Program-made: the position numbers and the translations under genes
Notes under the pieces: model-generated
The model's database searches: none
What the model was told of the DNA's origin: nothing
Seen by the model: the letters and a program-made list of their open reading frames with translations, nothing else
From: Alphaproteobacteria bacterium
Lineage (GTDB): Bacteria; Pseudomonadota; Alphaproteobacteria; Caulobacterales; Aquidulcibacteraceae
Direction of reading: 5' to 3'
DNA length: 64,000 nucleotides
NCBI GenBank assembly: GCA_018969015.1
Contig: JAGWZE010000014.1
Coordinates: 1-64,000, forward strand
Shown: positions 35,056 to 44,113 of the stretch, one piece after another
Layout: each line of letters opens with the position of its first letter
Position numbering within the stretch: the first letter of the stretch is position 1

Positions 35056-35484
35056 TCAGCCGGCGGCGGCGGCGGCCGCCTTCATTCGCCCGACGAGCGC
35101 GGCGAGCCCGTTTGACCGCTGCGGCGTGAGCGCCTCGTCGAGGCCCAGCCGCGCCATCACGGCGGGAAGGTCGGCCTTTGCGATTTCCGCGGGCGTGCGG
35201 TCCGAGAGCAGGCGGATCATCAGCGCCACGAGGCCGCGCACGATGTGCGCGTCGGAATCGCCCCGGAACACCATGCGCCCGCGTGCGGCGTCGTAGGCGC
35301 TGGTGAGCCAGACCTGGCTGGCGCAGCCGCGCACGCGGTTGGCCTCGGTCTTGTCGGCGTCCGGCAGCGGCGGCATGTCGCGACCGAGCTCGATCACGTA
35401 GCCGTAGCGCTCCTCCCAATCGGAAAAGAGGGCGAACTCGTCTTCGAGGTCGCGCAGGGCGGTGTCGAGGTCAGCGGTGGCCAT
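35056..35484 (-). CDS. sufE: SufE family cysteine desulfurase accessory protein
   Basis: Accepts persulfide sulfur from the desulfurase SufS for Fe-S cluster assembly. The 142-residue product is a single SufE domain, with the acceptor Cys54 in RVRGCASQVWL, preceded by YGYVIELGRDMPPL. The ATG at 35482-35484 is the first plausible start. It converges end-to-end with the DnaA-like gene: the two stop codons are directly adjacent at 35053-35058. Confidence 0.94.
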   Translation of the reverse strand: MATADLDTALRDLEDEFALFSDWEERYGYVIELGRDMPPLPDADKTEANRVRGCASQVWLTSAYDAARGRMVFRGDSDAHIVRGLVALMIRLLSDRTPAEIAKADLPAVMARLGLDEALTPQRSNGLAALVGRMKAAAAAAG

Positions 35485-35501
35485 GGCCGCGACATGAGAC
35501 G

Positions 35502-35527
35502 AAAAAAAGGGGGCCGCAAGGCCCCCT
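35502..35527 (-). terminator. Rho-independent terminator of the secreted protein gene
   Basis: An 8-bp perfect stem AGGGGGCC/GGCCCCCT with loop GCAA is followed on the minus strand by seven T (opposite 35502-35508). It ends the gene stopping at 35556 and separates it from sufE. Confidence 0.92.
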
Positions 35528-35555
35528 GGAGAAGATCGCAATCGCGAGCCGCAGC

Positions 35556-36626
35556 TTAGTTCTGGGCGACGCTGGCGCTCTTGCCGACGACGCTGCGCAC
35601 GCACATCGCGCGCTGCTTCAAGGCTTCCTGGCCGAGGCAGGCCAGATTTTCGCTCGCCGAAGCGGCGGCGGACGCGCACTGGGCGAACGTCTGGGCGGCG
35701 CTGGCGAAGCAGTTCGAGGTCGCCTTGTTGTCGAGCACCTTGTCGACGTCGGCGCCGGACATGGTGTCGATCGCGCCGATCGCCTTGAGCGCGGCGAGCG
35801 AGAGCATGCTGTCGATCGCGGTCGCGTATTCGGGGTTGGTGTTCCACTGCACCTCGGGCGTGAACGTCGCGGCCGGGGCGTCGGGCGCGGGGACCGCCGG
35901 GATCGACGTTTCCCAGAACAGACGGCCGCCGAGACCGGACGGATCGATCGACGAGACCGGGGCGCTGACGAGGCGGGCGCTGAGCTCCGGCGGCAGGGCG
36001 CGCGGTTCGGTGGTGGCGAGCTGGTTCAGGCGCTTGTAGCGGGCGCGGCCGGCTTCCAGAGGCGAACGCTGCTTGGCCCACGCGGCCTTGGCCAGATCCA
36101 TGGCCTGGCTCTTGTACTTGTCGCCGACCGAGTCGATGCGGTCGGCGTCCGCGGCGGCGGCCGCGAGCACATAGCGGGTGGCCTCGTCGCCGCCCTGCAG
36201 CGACTTGGCGTAGTAAGGGATGGTCGAGAACCAGGTGACGGCCTTGGCCTGCCCGTGGGCGGCGGCGACCTTCTTCATTTCCTCGACGAATTTCGGGGAC
36301 TGCGCCGCGACCGACGCGCCATACGCGATCCAGCCGCGGGCGAGCGCGCTGGCGTTGTGGCTGGCGACCGTGTCGAGCGACTTCTCGACTTCCGCAGCCG
36401 ATTTCGGGCGCGGGCTTTCACGCAGCGTGGTGACGTCGCTCTGGAAGGCGGCGTAGGCGCCGAGCGCCTTGGCGAGCGCTTCCGCGCCAGTCGGGCCGGC
36501 GGGTTGCGGGGCCGGCGCTTCGACAGGCGGCGGGGCCGGCGGCGTCTTGGACTTCTTGGGCGCGGCGAAGGCCGGCGCGCTCATCATCAGGGCTGCAGCC
36601 AAAGACGCCGTCAGAAGGACTTTCAT
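35556..36626 (-). CDS. Secreted alpha-helical hypothetical protein with C-terminal cysteine cluster
   Basis: A 356-residue protein with a signal peptide (MKVLLTASLAAALMMSA, cleaved near AFA/APKK). A Lys/Pro-rich linker (residues 23-45) and a mostly helical body follow. Four cysteines lie in the last 50 residues (SNCFAS, AQCASA, LACLGQ, AMCVRS), which suggests disulfides in the periplasm. No family was recognised with confidence. It has its own terminator and diverges from the histidine kinase gene. Confidence 0.75.
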   Translation of the reverse strand: MKVLLTASLAAALMMSAPAFAAPKKSKTPPAPPPVEAPAPQPAGPTGAEALAKALGAYAAFQSDVTTLRESPRPKSAAEVEKSLDTVASHNASALARGWIAYGASVAAQSPKFVEEMKKVAAAHGQAKAVTWFSTIPYYAKSLQGGDEATRYVLAAAAADADRIDSVGDKYKSQAMDLAKAAWAKQRSPLEAGRARYKRLNQLATTEPRALPPELSARLVSAPVSSIDPSGLGGRLFWETSIPAVPAPDAPAATFTPEVQWNTNPEYATAIDSMLSLAALKAIGAIDTMSGADVDKVLDNKATSNCFASAAQTFAQCASAAASASENLACLGQEALKQRAMCVRSVVGKSASVAQN

Positions 36627-36794
36627 GCGGGGCTCCTCTGCCGCGAACGGGGGCGCGGCTCCGGGCTTGCTGAGTTCGCGGCGTTCGGCCGCTTTGGGGG
36701 ACGAAGGCGACTCAACCGACCGGAGCGGGCCTTTCCCTTCTCCGAAAATGCGGCCTAGAAGTTAAGGACCTTTTGCACTTCTCCTGGTGACGAT

Positions 36795-38417
36795 TTGTCC
36801 ATCCGCGTCCTCTCCGGCAAGGCCGAGCCCGCCGCCGCGCTGTCTGCGCAGCACGGCGCGCTCGGCTGGCTGGCTGCAACGGTCGGCGTGGCGGCTGCCT
36901 TGTGGCCGGGCGGACCGGCGATGGCCGGATGGGTGGCGGCGGCGATGGCCGCTCCCGCCGTCGTGACGCTCATCCTCGCGCCGCAACTGGACCGAATCTG
37001 GGCGATCGCGGTCGGCGCGTTCGCCTGGACCGTCTTCGCCTTCCTCGCCGCCACCTTCAGCGGCGGAGCCGCGTCACCGGCGGCGTTCGCCTTTCTCGTC
37101 GCGCCGGCGCTTGCGGCGCTGACGGGGGATCGGGCGATCGCGGCGGACTGCGCCCTGTTCTCGATCGTCGGCTATGTGCTGGCCGCTGCGGGCGCGCCCT
37201 TTGCGCCCGCGATCGCGCCAGCGCCGGTCGCGGCCGCGATCGGTGCGGCGGGCGGGCTGTTGGCGGCCTTCTGGGCGACGCGGGTTTCGACGGCGGTTTC
37301 GGTCTCGCCAACCGCGGCGCTGCGGCGCGCCTCCGAGGCGTCCTCGGCGGCGCCCGTGCGCGCCGTCGCGGCGGTCGCGCCGTCGGCGGTGCGCCTCGAT
37401 GCGGACATGCGGATCGTCGCCATCGGCGCGCGCGCCGCCGCCATGCTCGGGGGCGCAGGGCTGGCGCGCGGCGCAGCGTTCGTGACGGCGCTTGCGACCC
37501 ATCTGGAGCCCGACGATCTCGAAGCGGTGCAGCTGGCGCTGGGCGCCGCCGCCGCCGGAGACGAAGGCCGCGCGGAAGTGCGCCTGTCCGGTCAGATCCT
37601 CGTGATCGACGCCACGCCGGATGACGGCGGCGCGCTCGCGCTCGTGACGGACGTGACGCCCTGGGCCGCGAAGCTCGCGGCGATGGAGCAGGATGCGGCG
37701 GCGGCCCGCGAAGCGCGCGCGGCGCGCAGCCGGCAGACCGCCGAACTCTCGCACGAACTGCGCACGCCACTGTCGCACATTCTCGGCTTCACCGAGATCA
37801 TGCAGCGCGAGCTCTATGGCCCGCTGCCGGCCAAGTATCAGGAGTATGTCGGGCTCATCCAGACGAGCGGGCGCAATCTGCTCGAGCTGATCGGCGGCCT
37901 GATGGACCTGTCGAGGCTCGACGGCGGGCGCTACGTGCTCGAGCCGGAACGCTTCGACGTGCGCGACATCGCCGCCGAGGTGGTGCGCCTCTCTTCGGAC
38001 GCCGCCGCGCGCAAGGCGATCACGCTCGAAGCCGATCTGCCCGACGACGCGCTCGAGGTCGACGCCGATCCGCGCGCGCTGCGGCAGATGCTCGTCAATC
38101 TCACGACCAACGCGCTGAAGTTCACGCCCGGCGACGGGCGCGTCATCGTTCGCGCCCGCCAGGACGGGGACGATCTGGTGCTCGAAGTGCAGGACAACGG
38201 GCCGGGCATTGCGCCGGAAGATCGCGCGCGGCTGGGGCAGGCGTTCGAGCGCGGCGCCGGCGTGGCGGCGATCGAGGGCGTGGGCCTTGGCCTGGCGCTC
38301 ACGCGCGGCTTCGCCGAACTGCATGGCGGCGGGCTGGCGTTCCTGGATGCGCCCGGCGGCGGCGCGCTCGTGCGGGTCACGCTGCCGGTGGTCGCCCAGC
38401 CGCGGCCGGGCATGTAG
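36795..38417 (+). CDS. Six-TM sensor histidine kinase (DivJ/PleC-like core)
   Basis: A 540-residue kinase. Residues about 20-165 contain six hydrophobic helices, then a PAS-like segment (about 190-285), a coiled coil, and the HisKA domain with phospho-acceptor His320 in ELSHELRTPLSHILGF. The ATPase follows with N box NLTTNALKFTP, G1 DNGPGIAPEDR and G2 GVGLGLAL. The GFTEIMQRELYGPL sequence after the H box is typical of cell-cycle kinases of the DivJ/PleC/CckA group. No response regulator is adjacent, so its partner is elsewhere, such as a DivK-like protein. The start is TTG at 36795 behind GGTGA; no ATG is available in frame. Confidence 0.85.
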   Translation: MSIRVLSGKAEPAAALSAQHGALGWLAATVGVAAALWPGGPAMAGWVAAAMAAPAVVTLILAPQLDRIWAIAVGAFAWTVFAFLAATFSGGAASPAAFAFLVAPALAALTGDRAIAADCALFSIVGYVLAAAGAPFAPAIAPAPVAAAIGAAGGLLAAFWATRVSTAVSVSPTAALRRASEASSAAPVRAVAAVAPSAVRLDADMRIVAIGARAAAMLGGAGLARGAAFVTALATHLEPDDLEAVQLALGAAAAGDEGRAEVRLSGQILVIDATPDDGGALALVTDVTPWAAKLAAMEQDAAAAREARAARSRQTAELSHELRTPLSHILGFTEIMQRELYGPLPAKYQEYVGLIQTSGRNLLELIGGLMDLSRLDGGRYVLEPERFDVRDIAAEVVRLSSDAAARKAITLEADLPDDALEVDADPRALRQMLVNLTTNALKFTPGDGRVIVRARQDGDDLVLEVQDNGPGIAPEDRARLGQAFERGAGVAAIEGVGLGLALTRGFAELHGGGLAFLDAPGGGALVRVTLPVVAQPRPGM

Positions 38418-38420
38418 GCG

Positions 38421-39260
38421 TCAGCGCAGCGCGGCGAACGCGCGCGCCGCGGCCAGATCGCCGACCTCGATCAGATAGGTGCGCACGCCGCCTTCGGGCG
38501 TCGGCAGTTCGACGCCGATGGCTTCGCGCGTGTCGAGCGCCACGAGGCGCTCGAAGGCGCTGTTGTCGAAGGCGAAGACGGTGCGCGCCGGCGTGCGGGA
38601 CGAGCCGGCTTCGATCCGCCGCGACGAGGCGAAGATCGCCGTCGATTCCGTCGGCATGGGCAGGCGATCGCTGAGCCGGGCCTTGGCGCGCCCGGGGGCG
38701 TCGAAGCCGGGCTGCGGCGCCCGGGCGGGGTCGCGCACACGCAGGCGCGCGCCGCTCGCGCGCACGGGGTCGGGCACGGAGAAGACGAGTTCCGCGCCGG
38801 TCTCGGTCTCGCGCACGCCGAGGCGGACGCCGGGCGCGCCCGGCGCGTCCTGCCAGACGATCCAGCCATCCGGATCGGGCGTGCGGCGCGACGTCCAACT
38901 CGCTGCCTGACCGGGGAAGGTCATGGTCGACAGCCGGCGCCAGCCCTCGTAGCCGGCGCGGGCGCTGGCGGCGGCGTCGGCCAGCACGGGCGCGTTGCAG
39001 GCATGGGAGCGGCCCGCGCGGACGGCGTCACGGTCGAGCGTGGCCAAGCGGTCGGGCGTCCAGCCGGCGCGCACCAGCACGGCGCGCGACTGCGAGGTCA
39101 TCGCCGACAGCGCCGCGCGGGGCCCCTGCTCCAGGAGGTTGCAGCCTTCGTCGGCCGCTAGAAGCGCGCGCCGCTGGGCGTAGGTGAGCGCGGCCGGGTC
39201 TTGCGCGGCGAGGGCGGGCGCCGCCAGGATTGCGGCGGCGAGGAACCAACGGGACAACAT
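38421..39260 (-). CDS. Secreted hypothetical protein
   Basis: A 279-residue protein with a clean signal peptide (MLSRWFLAAAILAAPALAAQ). The start at 39258-39260 was chosen for this; a longer frame to 39437 overlaps the divergent DUF1491 gene. The mature part is rich in Arg, Ala and Asp, with an N-terminal helical region (about 25-110, two cysteines) and a probable beta-sandwich C-terminal half. No family was recognised. It converges with the kinase gene, 3 bases between stops. Confidence 0.7.
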   Translation of the reverse strand: MLSRWFLAAAILAAPALAAQDPAALTYAQRRALLAADEGCNLLEQGPRAALSAMTSQSRAVLVRAGWTPDRLATLDRDAVRAGRSHACNAPVLADAAASARAGYEGWRRLSTMTFPGQAASWTSRRTPDPDGWIVWQDAPGAPGVRLGVRETETGAELVFSVPDPVRASGARLRVRDPARAPQPGFDAPGRAKARLSDRLPMPTESTAIFASSRRIEAGSSRTPARTVFAFDNSAFERLVALDTREAIGVELPTPEGGVRTYLIEVGDLAAARAFAALR

Positions 39261-39318
39261 CGGCCGGACGCTAGCCGATGGCCGTTTCGACGAGGTGAAC
39301 GCCGCCAGAGGAGCAGGC

Positions 39319-39669
39319 ATGGCCGTCCTGAAGACGGAAATCTGGGCGCAGGCCCTGATGCGCAGGGCGGCGGTGGCGGGCGCGTTCGCCGGCGTGGTCC
39401 GGCGCGGGGACGCCGACGCCGGGGCCGTGCTCGTCAAGGTCGCGACGCTGGATGGCCGGGCGCGGCTCTACGCGCCCGCGCAGAACGCGGCCGGCGAGCG
39501 CGTGTGGCTTGATCTCTCGAGCGGGCCCCTGGGCTGCGACGAGCCGACCGTCGACGCGCACGCGCGCCGTCGCGCCGAGACCGACCCCGACCTCTGGATC
39601 GTCGAGATCGAGGACCGGGCGGGGCGCACGTTCCTGACCGAGCCGATCGAAGTCCAGGCGCCGCGCTAG
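39319..39669 (+). CDS. DUF1491 family protein
   Basis: A 116-residue cytoplasmic protein of the alphaproteobacterial DUF1491 family. The N-terminus has LKTEIWAQALMRRAAVAGAF, a positive start TEIWvqA.lRr, followed by GDADAGAVLVKVATLDG, and near the end RAETDPDLWIVEIEDRAGRTF. The function is unknown. ATG 39319 follows AGAGGAGC. The stop codon overlaps the first base of a palindromic element. Confidence 0.85.
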   Translation: MAVLKTEIWAQALMRRAAVAGAFAGVVRRGDADAGAVLVKVATLDGRARLYAPAQNAAGERVWLDLSSGPLGCDEPTVDAHARRRAETDPDLWIVEIEDRAGRTFLTEPIEVQAPR

Positions 39670-39780
39670 AGCATTTTCCGTCCTTTTGGAATCGGCCGGA
39701 AAGGTCCGAACATGCTCAAGATCAACAGCTTGAGCGCGTTGCGACTCTTCTGGCCGAGCCCAACCGCTCGCAACGCGCTC
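39669..39780. repeat. Composite palindromic intergenic element
   Basis: GAGCAT (39669-39674) is answered by ATGCTC (39712-39717), with partial pairing inside. A second perfect 13-bp inverted repeat lies at 39732-39744 and 39768-39780 (GAGCGCGTTGCGA and complement). Elements starting with GAGCAT and ending in ATGCTC are common between genes in alphaproteobacteria. It fills the gap between the DUF1491 gene and the converging TIR gene and may end transcription from both sides. Confidence 0.7.
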
Positions 39781-39793
39781 CAGGGCCGCAGCG

Positions 39794-41224
39794 TCAATCG
39801 CTGAAGCCGAGGCGCTTCAATTCTTCCTTGGCGCGCGGAAAGCCCTGATCGACGGCGAGGCGGTAGTACTTCACCGCCTCGTCCAGGCTCTTTTCGACGC
39901 CGTAGCCGTTCTCGTAGAGGGCGGCGAGGTTGTTGGATGCATTGCCGTCTCCGGCCTCGGACGCCGTGCGGTAGTACTCGGCCGCCTTCGCGTAGTCCTG
40001 CTCGACGCCCCAGCCGTTGTAGTACATCCAGCCCAGGCCGCGCGTGCCGACCGCCGAGCCCTCGTCCGCGAGCTTCTGATACCAGAGCACCGCGGTGGCG
40101 TAGTCCTTCTGAACGGCCCGGCCGTTCTCGTACATCCAGGCGAGATTGAACTGCGCCTTCTGGTAGGCCTGTTCCGCCGCCTTGCGCGTCCAGCTGATCG
40201 CGAGCGAGTCGTCCGGCGTGTAGCCATAAACGCCGTTCAGGAAGCAGACGCCGAGATCGTACTGCGCGCGCGCATCGCCGGCGTTCGCCGCCTCTTCGAG
40301 CAGGCGGTTGGCTTCCGCAGCGTCGGCGGTGAACCCGCCGACGCCGTTGCGCTGATAGAAGGACAACAGATAGGTCGCGATCGTCGAGCCCTGGCCCGCG
40401 GCGCGTTCGCACCAGGTCCGCGCCTGGACCGCATCCGCCGTCACGCCCTCGCCGGCGTCATAGGCCAGGCACAGAAGCGTCTGGCCCAGCGCGTCGCCGT
40501 CTTCCGCGCCTTTGCGGATCAGATCGATGTTCGAGGTCTGCAGCGCCGCGTCGATCATCGGTTTGAAGTCGAGGCTGGCGATCTGCTTCGTCGACAGGCC
40601 GTAGGCGCTCGCGGCGTCCGCGGTTCCGCCGGTTGGTTCTTCGGTGGTGGGCGTCGGCGCGTTCGGATCGGCCGGCTTGAAGATCTGATAGGCGCCGGCG
40701 ATCAACAGCACGGCCAACAGGCCGCCGCCGATCAGGCGCGGCAGGTTGCTGGCGCGTTTTTCCACCGTCTCCAGCGCCCGCTTGGCCTGCGGCGGAAACT
40801 GCAGACCGGTCGGTTTGGGCGGCGGTGTGGCCTCGCGGCCGGAAATCGCCTCGATCGCCCGCACGACGCGGTTGAAGCTTTCCTCGCTGGCGGCGCTCGG
40901 CCAATGGGAAAGGTCTTCGGCCTGGAGCTGGCGGAAGCCGAGCGGGGCCTCGACCGAGTCGATCAGGACCGGGATCAGCACGCCGCGATCGCGGCCCACC
41001 GCGGCCTCGTCGAGCACCCAGGGACGTGCGGCGGACGTCTTCGACCACACCACGATGACCGCTTTCACGCTGGCGAGGACGGTCTGGATCTTCTGGGCGT
41101 AGGTTTCGCCGGGCAGGAGCTCGGGATCCCACCAGACCGAAAAGCCGCGTTGTTCGAGCGCCTTGGCAAGCTGCTCGACCCGCGCGCGGTCGTCGCGCGC
41201 ATAGGAAATGAAAACGTCGGCCAT
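39794..41224 (-). CDS. TIR-domain protein with transmembrane helix and Sel1-like repeats
   Basis: A 476-residue protein. Residues 1-125 are a TIR domain (ADVFISYARDDRARVEQLA). Its WVLDEAAVGR motif places Glu73 where NAD-cleaving TIR enzymes have the catalytic glutamate. Residues 162-182 are one membrane helix (IGGGLLAVLLIAGAYQIF). From about 215 to the end are Sel1-like TPR repeats, about six (motifs such as AQYDLGVCFLNG and ASNNLAALYENGYGV). With no signal peptide, the TIR domain should face the cytoplasm and the Sel1 repeats the periplasm. It may sense envelope partners and signal or cleave NAD inside, but TIR domains can also be plain adaptors. No defence genes are adjacent. Confidence 0.85.
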   Translation of the reverse strand: MADVFISYARDDRARVEQLAKALEQRGFSVWWDPELLPGETYAQKIQTVLASVKAVIVVWSKTSAARPWVLDEAAVGRDRGVLIPVLIDSVEAPLGFRQLQAEDLSHWPSAASEESFNRVVRAIEAISGREATPPPKPTGLQFPPQAKRALETVEKRASNLPRLIGGGLLAVLLIAGAYQIFKPADPNAPTPTTEEPTGGTADAASAYGLSTKQIASLDFKPMIDAALQTSNIDLIRKGAEDGDALGQTLLCLAYDAGEGVTADAVQARTWCERAAGQGSTIATYLLSFYQRNGVGGFTADAAEANRLLEEAANAGDARAQYDLGVCFLNGVYGYTPDDSLAISWTRKAAEQAYQKAQFNLAWMYENGRAVQKDYATAVLWYQKLADEGSAVGTRGLGWMYYNGWGVEQDYAKAAEYYRTASEAGDGNASNNLAALYENGYGVEKSLDEAVKYYRLAVDQGFPRAKEELKRLGFSD

Positions 41225-41349
41225 GGCCGCAGCTCCCCGCTTTGAGCCCCAATTTGAGTAATGGTCTTAACCATAAGCCCCGCGGGGGGAAAGTCGCTCG
41301 GCTTGCGTCGGGCCGCGGGCGGACGTAAGGCCGCGGCCCTGGAGGCGGC

Positions 41350-42957
<1,608 letters not shown>

Positions 42958-42973
42958 GGGCGTCGCGCGCAGG

Positions 42974-44068
42974 TCAGGCCGCGACGGCCGACTCCGCGGA
43001 GCGACGCACCTTGTAGAAGCGCATCGCGCGCTGCGCGGCCTCGACGGGCACGCGCAGATAAAGGCGGCCGAACTCCTCGGCCTGGGCCGTCGCGCGTTCG
43101 CCGCCGCCGATCAGGACGGCGAGGGTGACGAACAGTGGGCGCTCGAAGCCGGAGGCGCGGCACAGCATGGCCAGCGCATCCATGTCCTTGCGGGCCGTGA
43201 TCATGCGCGCGACCTCGATGTCCACCCCCGTCATTTCGGCAAGGCCGAAGAGGAAGGCGTGCTGCTTCTTGTCCCGCAGCAGCGAGACGAGATAGGGCCC
43301 GTCGAGCCCGCCGGACGCCGCGCGGCGGGCGATCAGCGCGCGCGCTTCGGCCATTTCCTGGGTCTCGCCCTGCACGGCCTTCTGCATGCGGCGGCGCGCG
43401 CGCATCAGCGCCATGTCGAGATCTTCGGGATCGAGCTGGGCGTTGCGCTCGAGGATGGCTTCGCGCAGCCGCGTCTCGACTGCGAAATACATCTCGTTGA
43501 GGAGGTCCACGGGCATGTCGGCGCGACCGACGACGCCTTCGTGCAGCTTGCTGTTCTCCAGCGCGCGATCGACGACCTTCTCCATCGTCGGGCGCGAGAT
43601 CTTCGCGCCGGCGTTGCGGACGAGGACGTCGACGGTCTCGTCGTCGCCGCGGTCCACGATGACGTCCGACACGGTCTCGCTGACGGTTTCGCGACGGGCG
43701 ATGGCGCGCGCATGCTCCTGGCCGCGCTTGTTGATCACGCCGATGAGATCGTCGTCGGTGAGGGCCGTGCAGTTCAACAGAACCTGTTCGGCCACCGGGA
43801 AGCGGTGGTGCGCGAGGTCGCGCATGAGATCGACGGGCGGGTTGTTGGCGCGCGCGAAACGCTGGGCCAGCTCGACGAGGACGCTGTCCTGCATGTCGAC
43901 AGCCACGGCGCGGAGGACGTCGCCGAACAGGTGGGTCTCGCGCTCGGTGCGCGACTCTTCGGTTTCGAAGAAGAGGTCGGTGACTTCGCGGAGAAGATCG
44001 CGGCGTTGCTCGCTGGACGGCTGCGAGGCCAGATCAATGAGTTTTGCGAAGCGCGATGTGGTTGACAT
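42974..44068 (-). CDS. DUF2336 domain protein (second member)
   Basis: A 364-residue helical-repeat protein. DUF2336 marks include PVAEQVLLNCTALTDDDLIGVI, VSETVSDVIVDRGDDETVDVLVRNAGAKI and LVSLLRDKKQHAFLFGLAEM. It shares the VSETVxDxIVxRG motif and general layout with the protein at 25340-26524 but is otherwise quite different, so they are distant paralogues. It converges with prfC (16 bases between stops). Function unknown. Confidence 0.83.
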   Translation of the reverse strand: MSTTSRFAKLIDLASQPSSEQRRDLLREVTDLFFETEESRTERETHLFGDVLRAVAVDMQDSVLVELAQRFARANNPPVDLMRDLAHHRFPVAEQVLLNCTALTDDDLIGVINKRGQEHARAIARRETVSETVSDVIVDRGDDETVDVLVRNAGAKISRPTMEKVVDRALENSKLHEGVVGRADMPVDLLNEMYFAVETRLREAILERNAQLDPEDLDMALMRARRRMQKAVQGETQEMAEARALIARRAASGGLDGPYLVSLLRDKKQHAFLFGLAEMTGVDIEVARMITARKDMDALAMLCRASGFERPLFVTLAVLIGGGERATAQAEEFGRLYLRVPVEAAQRAMRFYKVRRSAESAVAA

Positions 44069-44113
44069 GACCTTAACCCGTCCCGAACCGACACGTTAAC
44101 GGGCAGAGGTAAA

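Noticed and set aside
41261-41274. ATGGT/ACCAT inverted repeat with TTAACC before prfC, considered as a CtrA site
   Set aside because: Only a half-site; the full TTAA-N7-TTAA spacing is not present.
44068-44110. TTAACC and GTTAAC near the DUF2336 start, considered as a CtrA box
   Set aside because: Spacing between TTAA cores is about 20 bases rather than 7.
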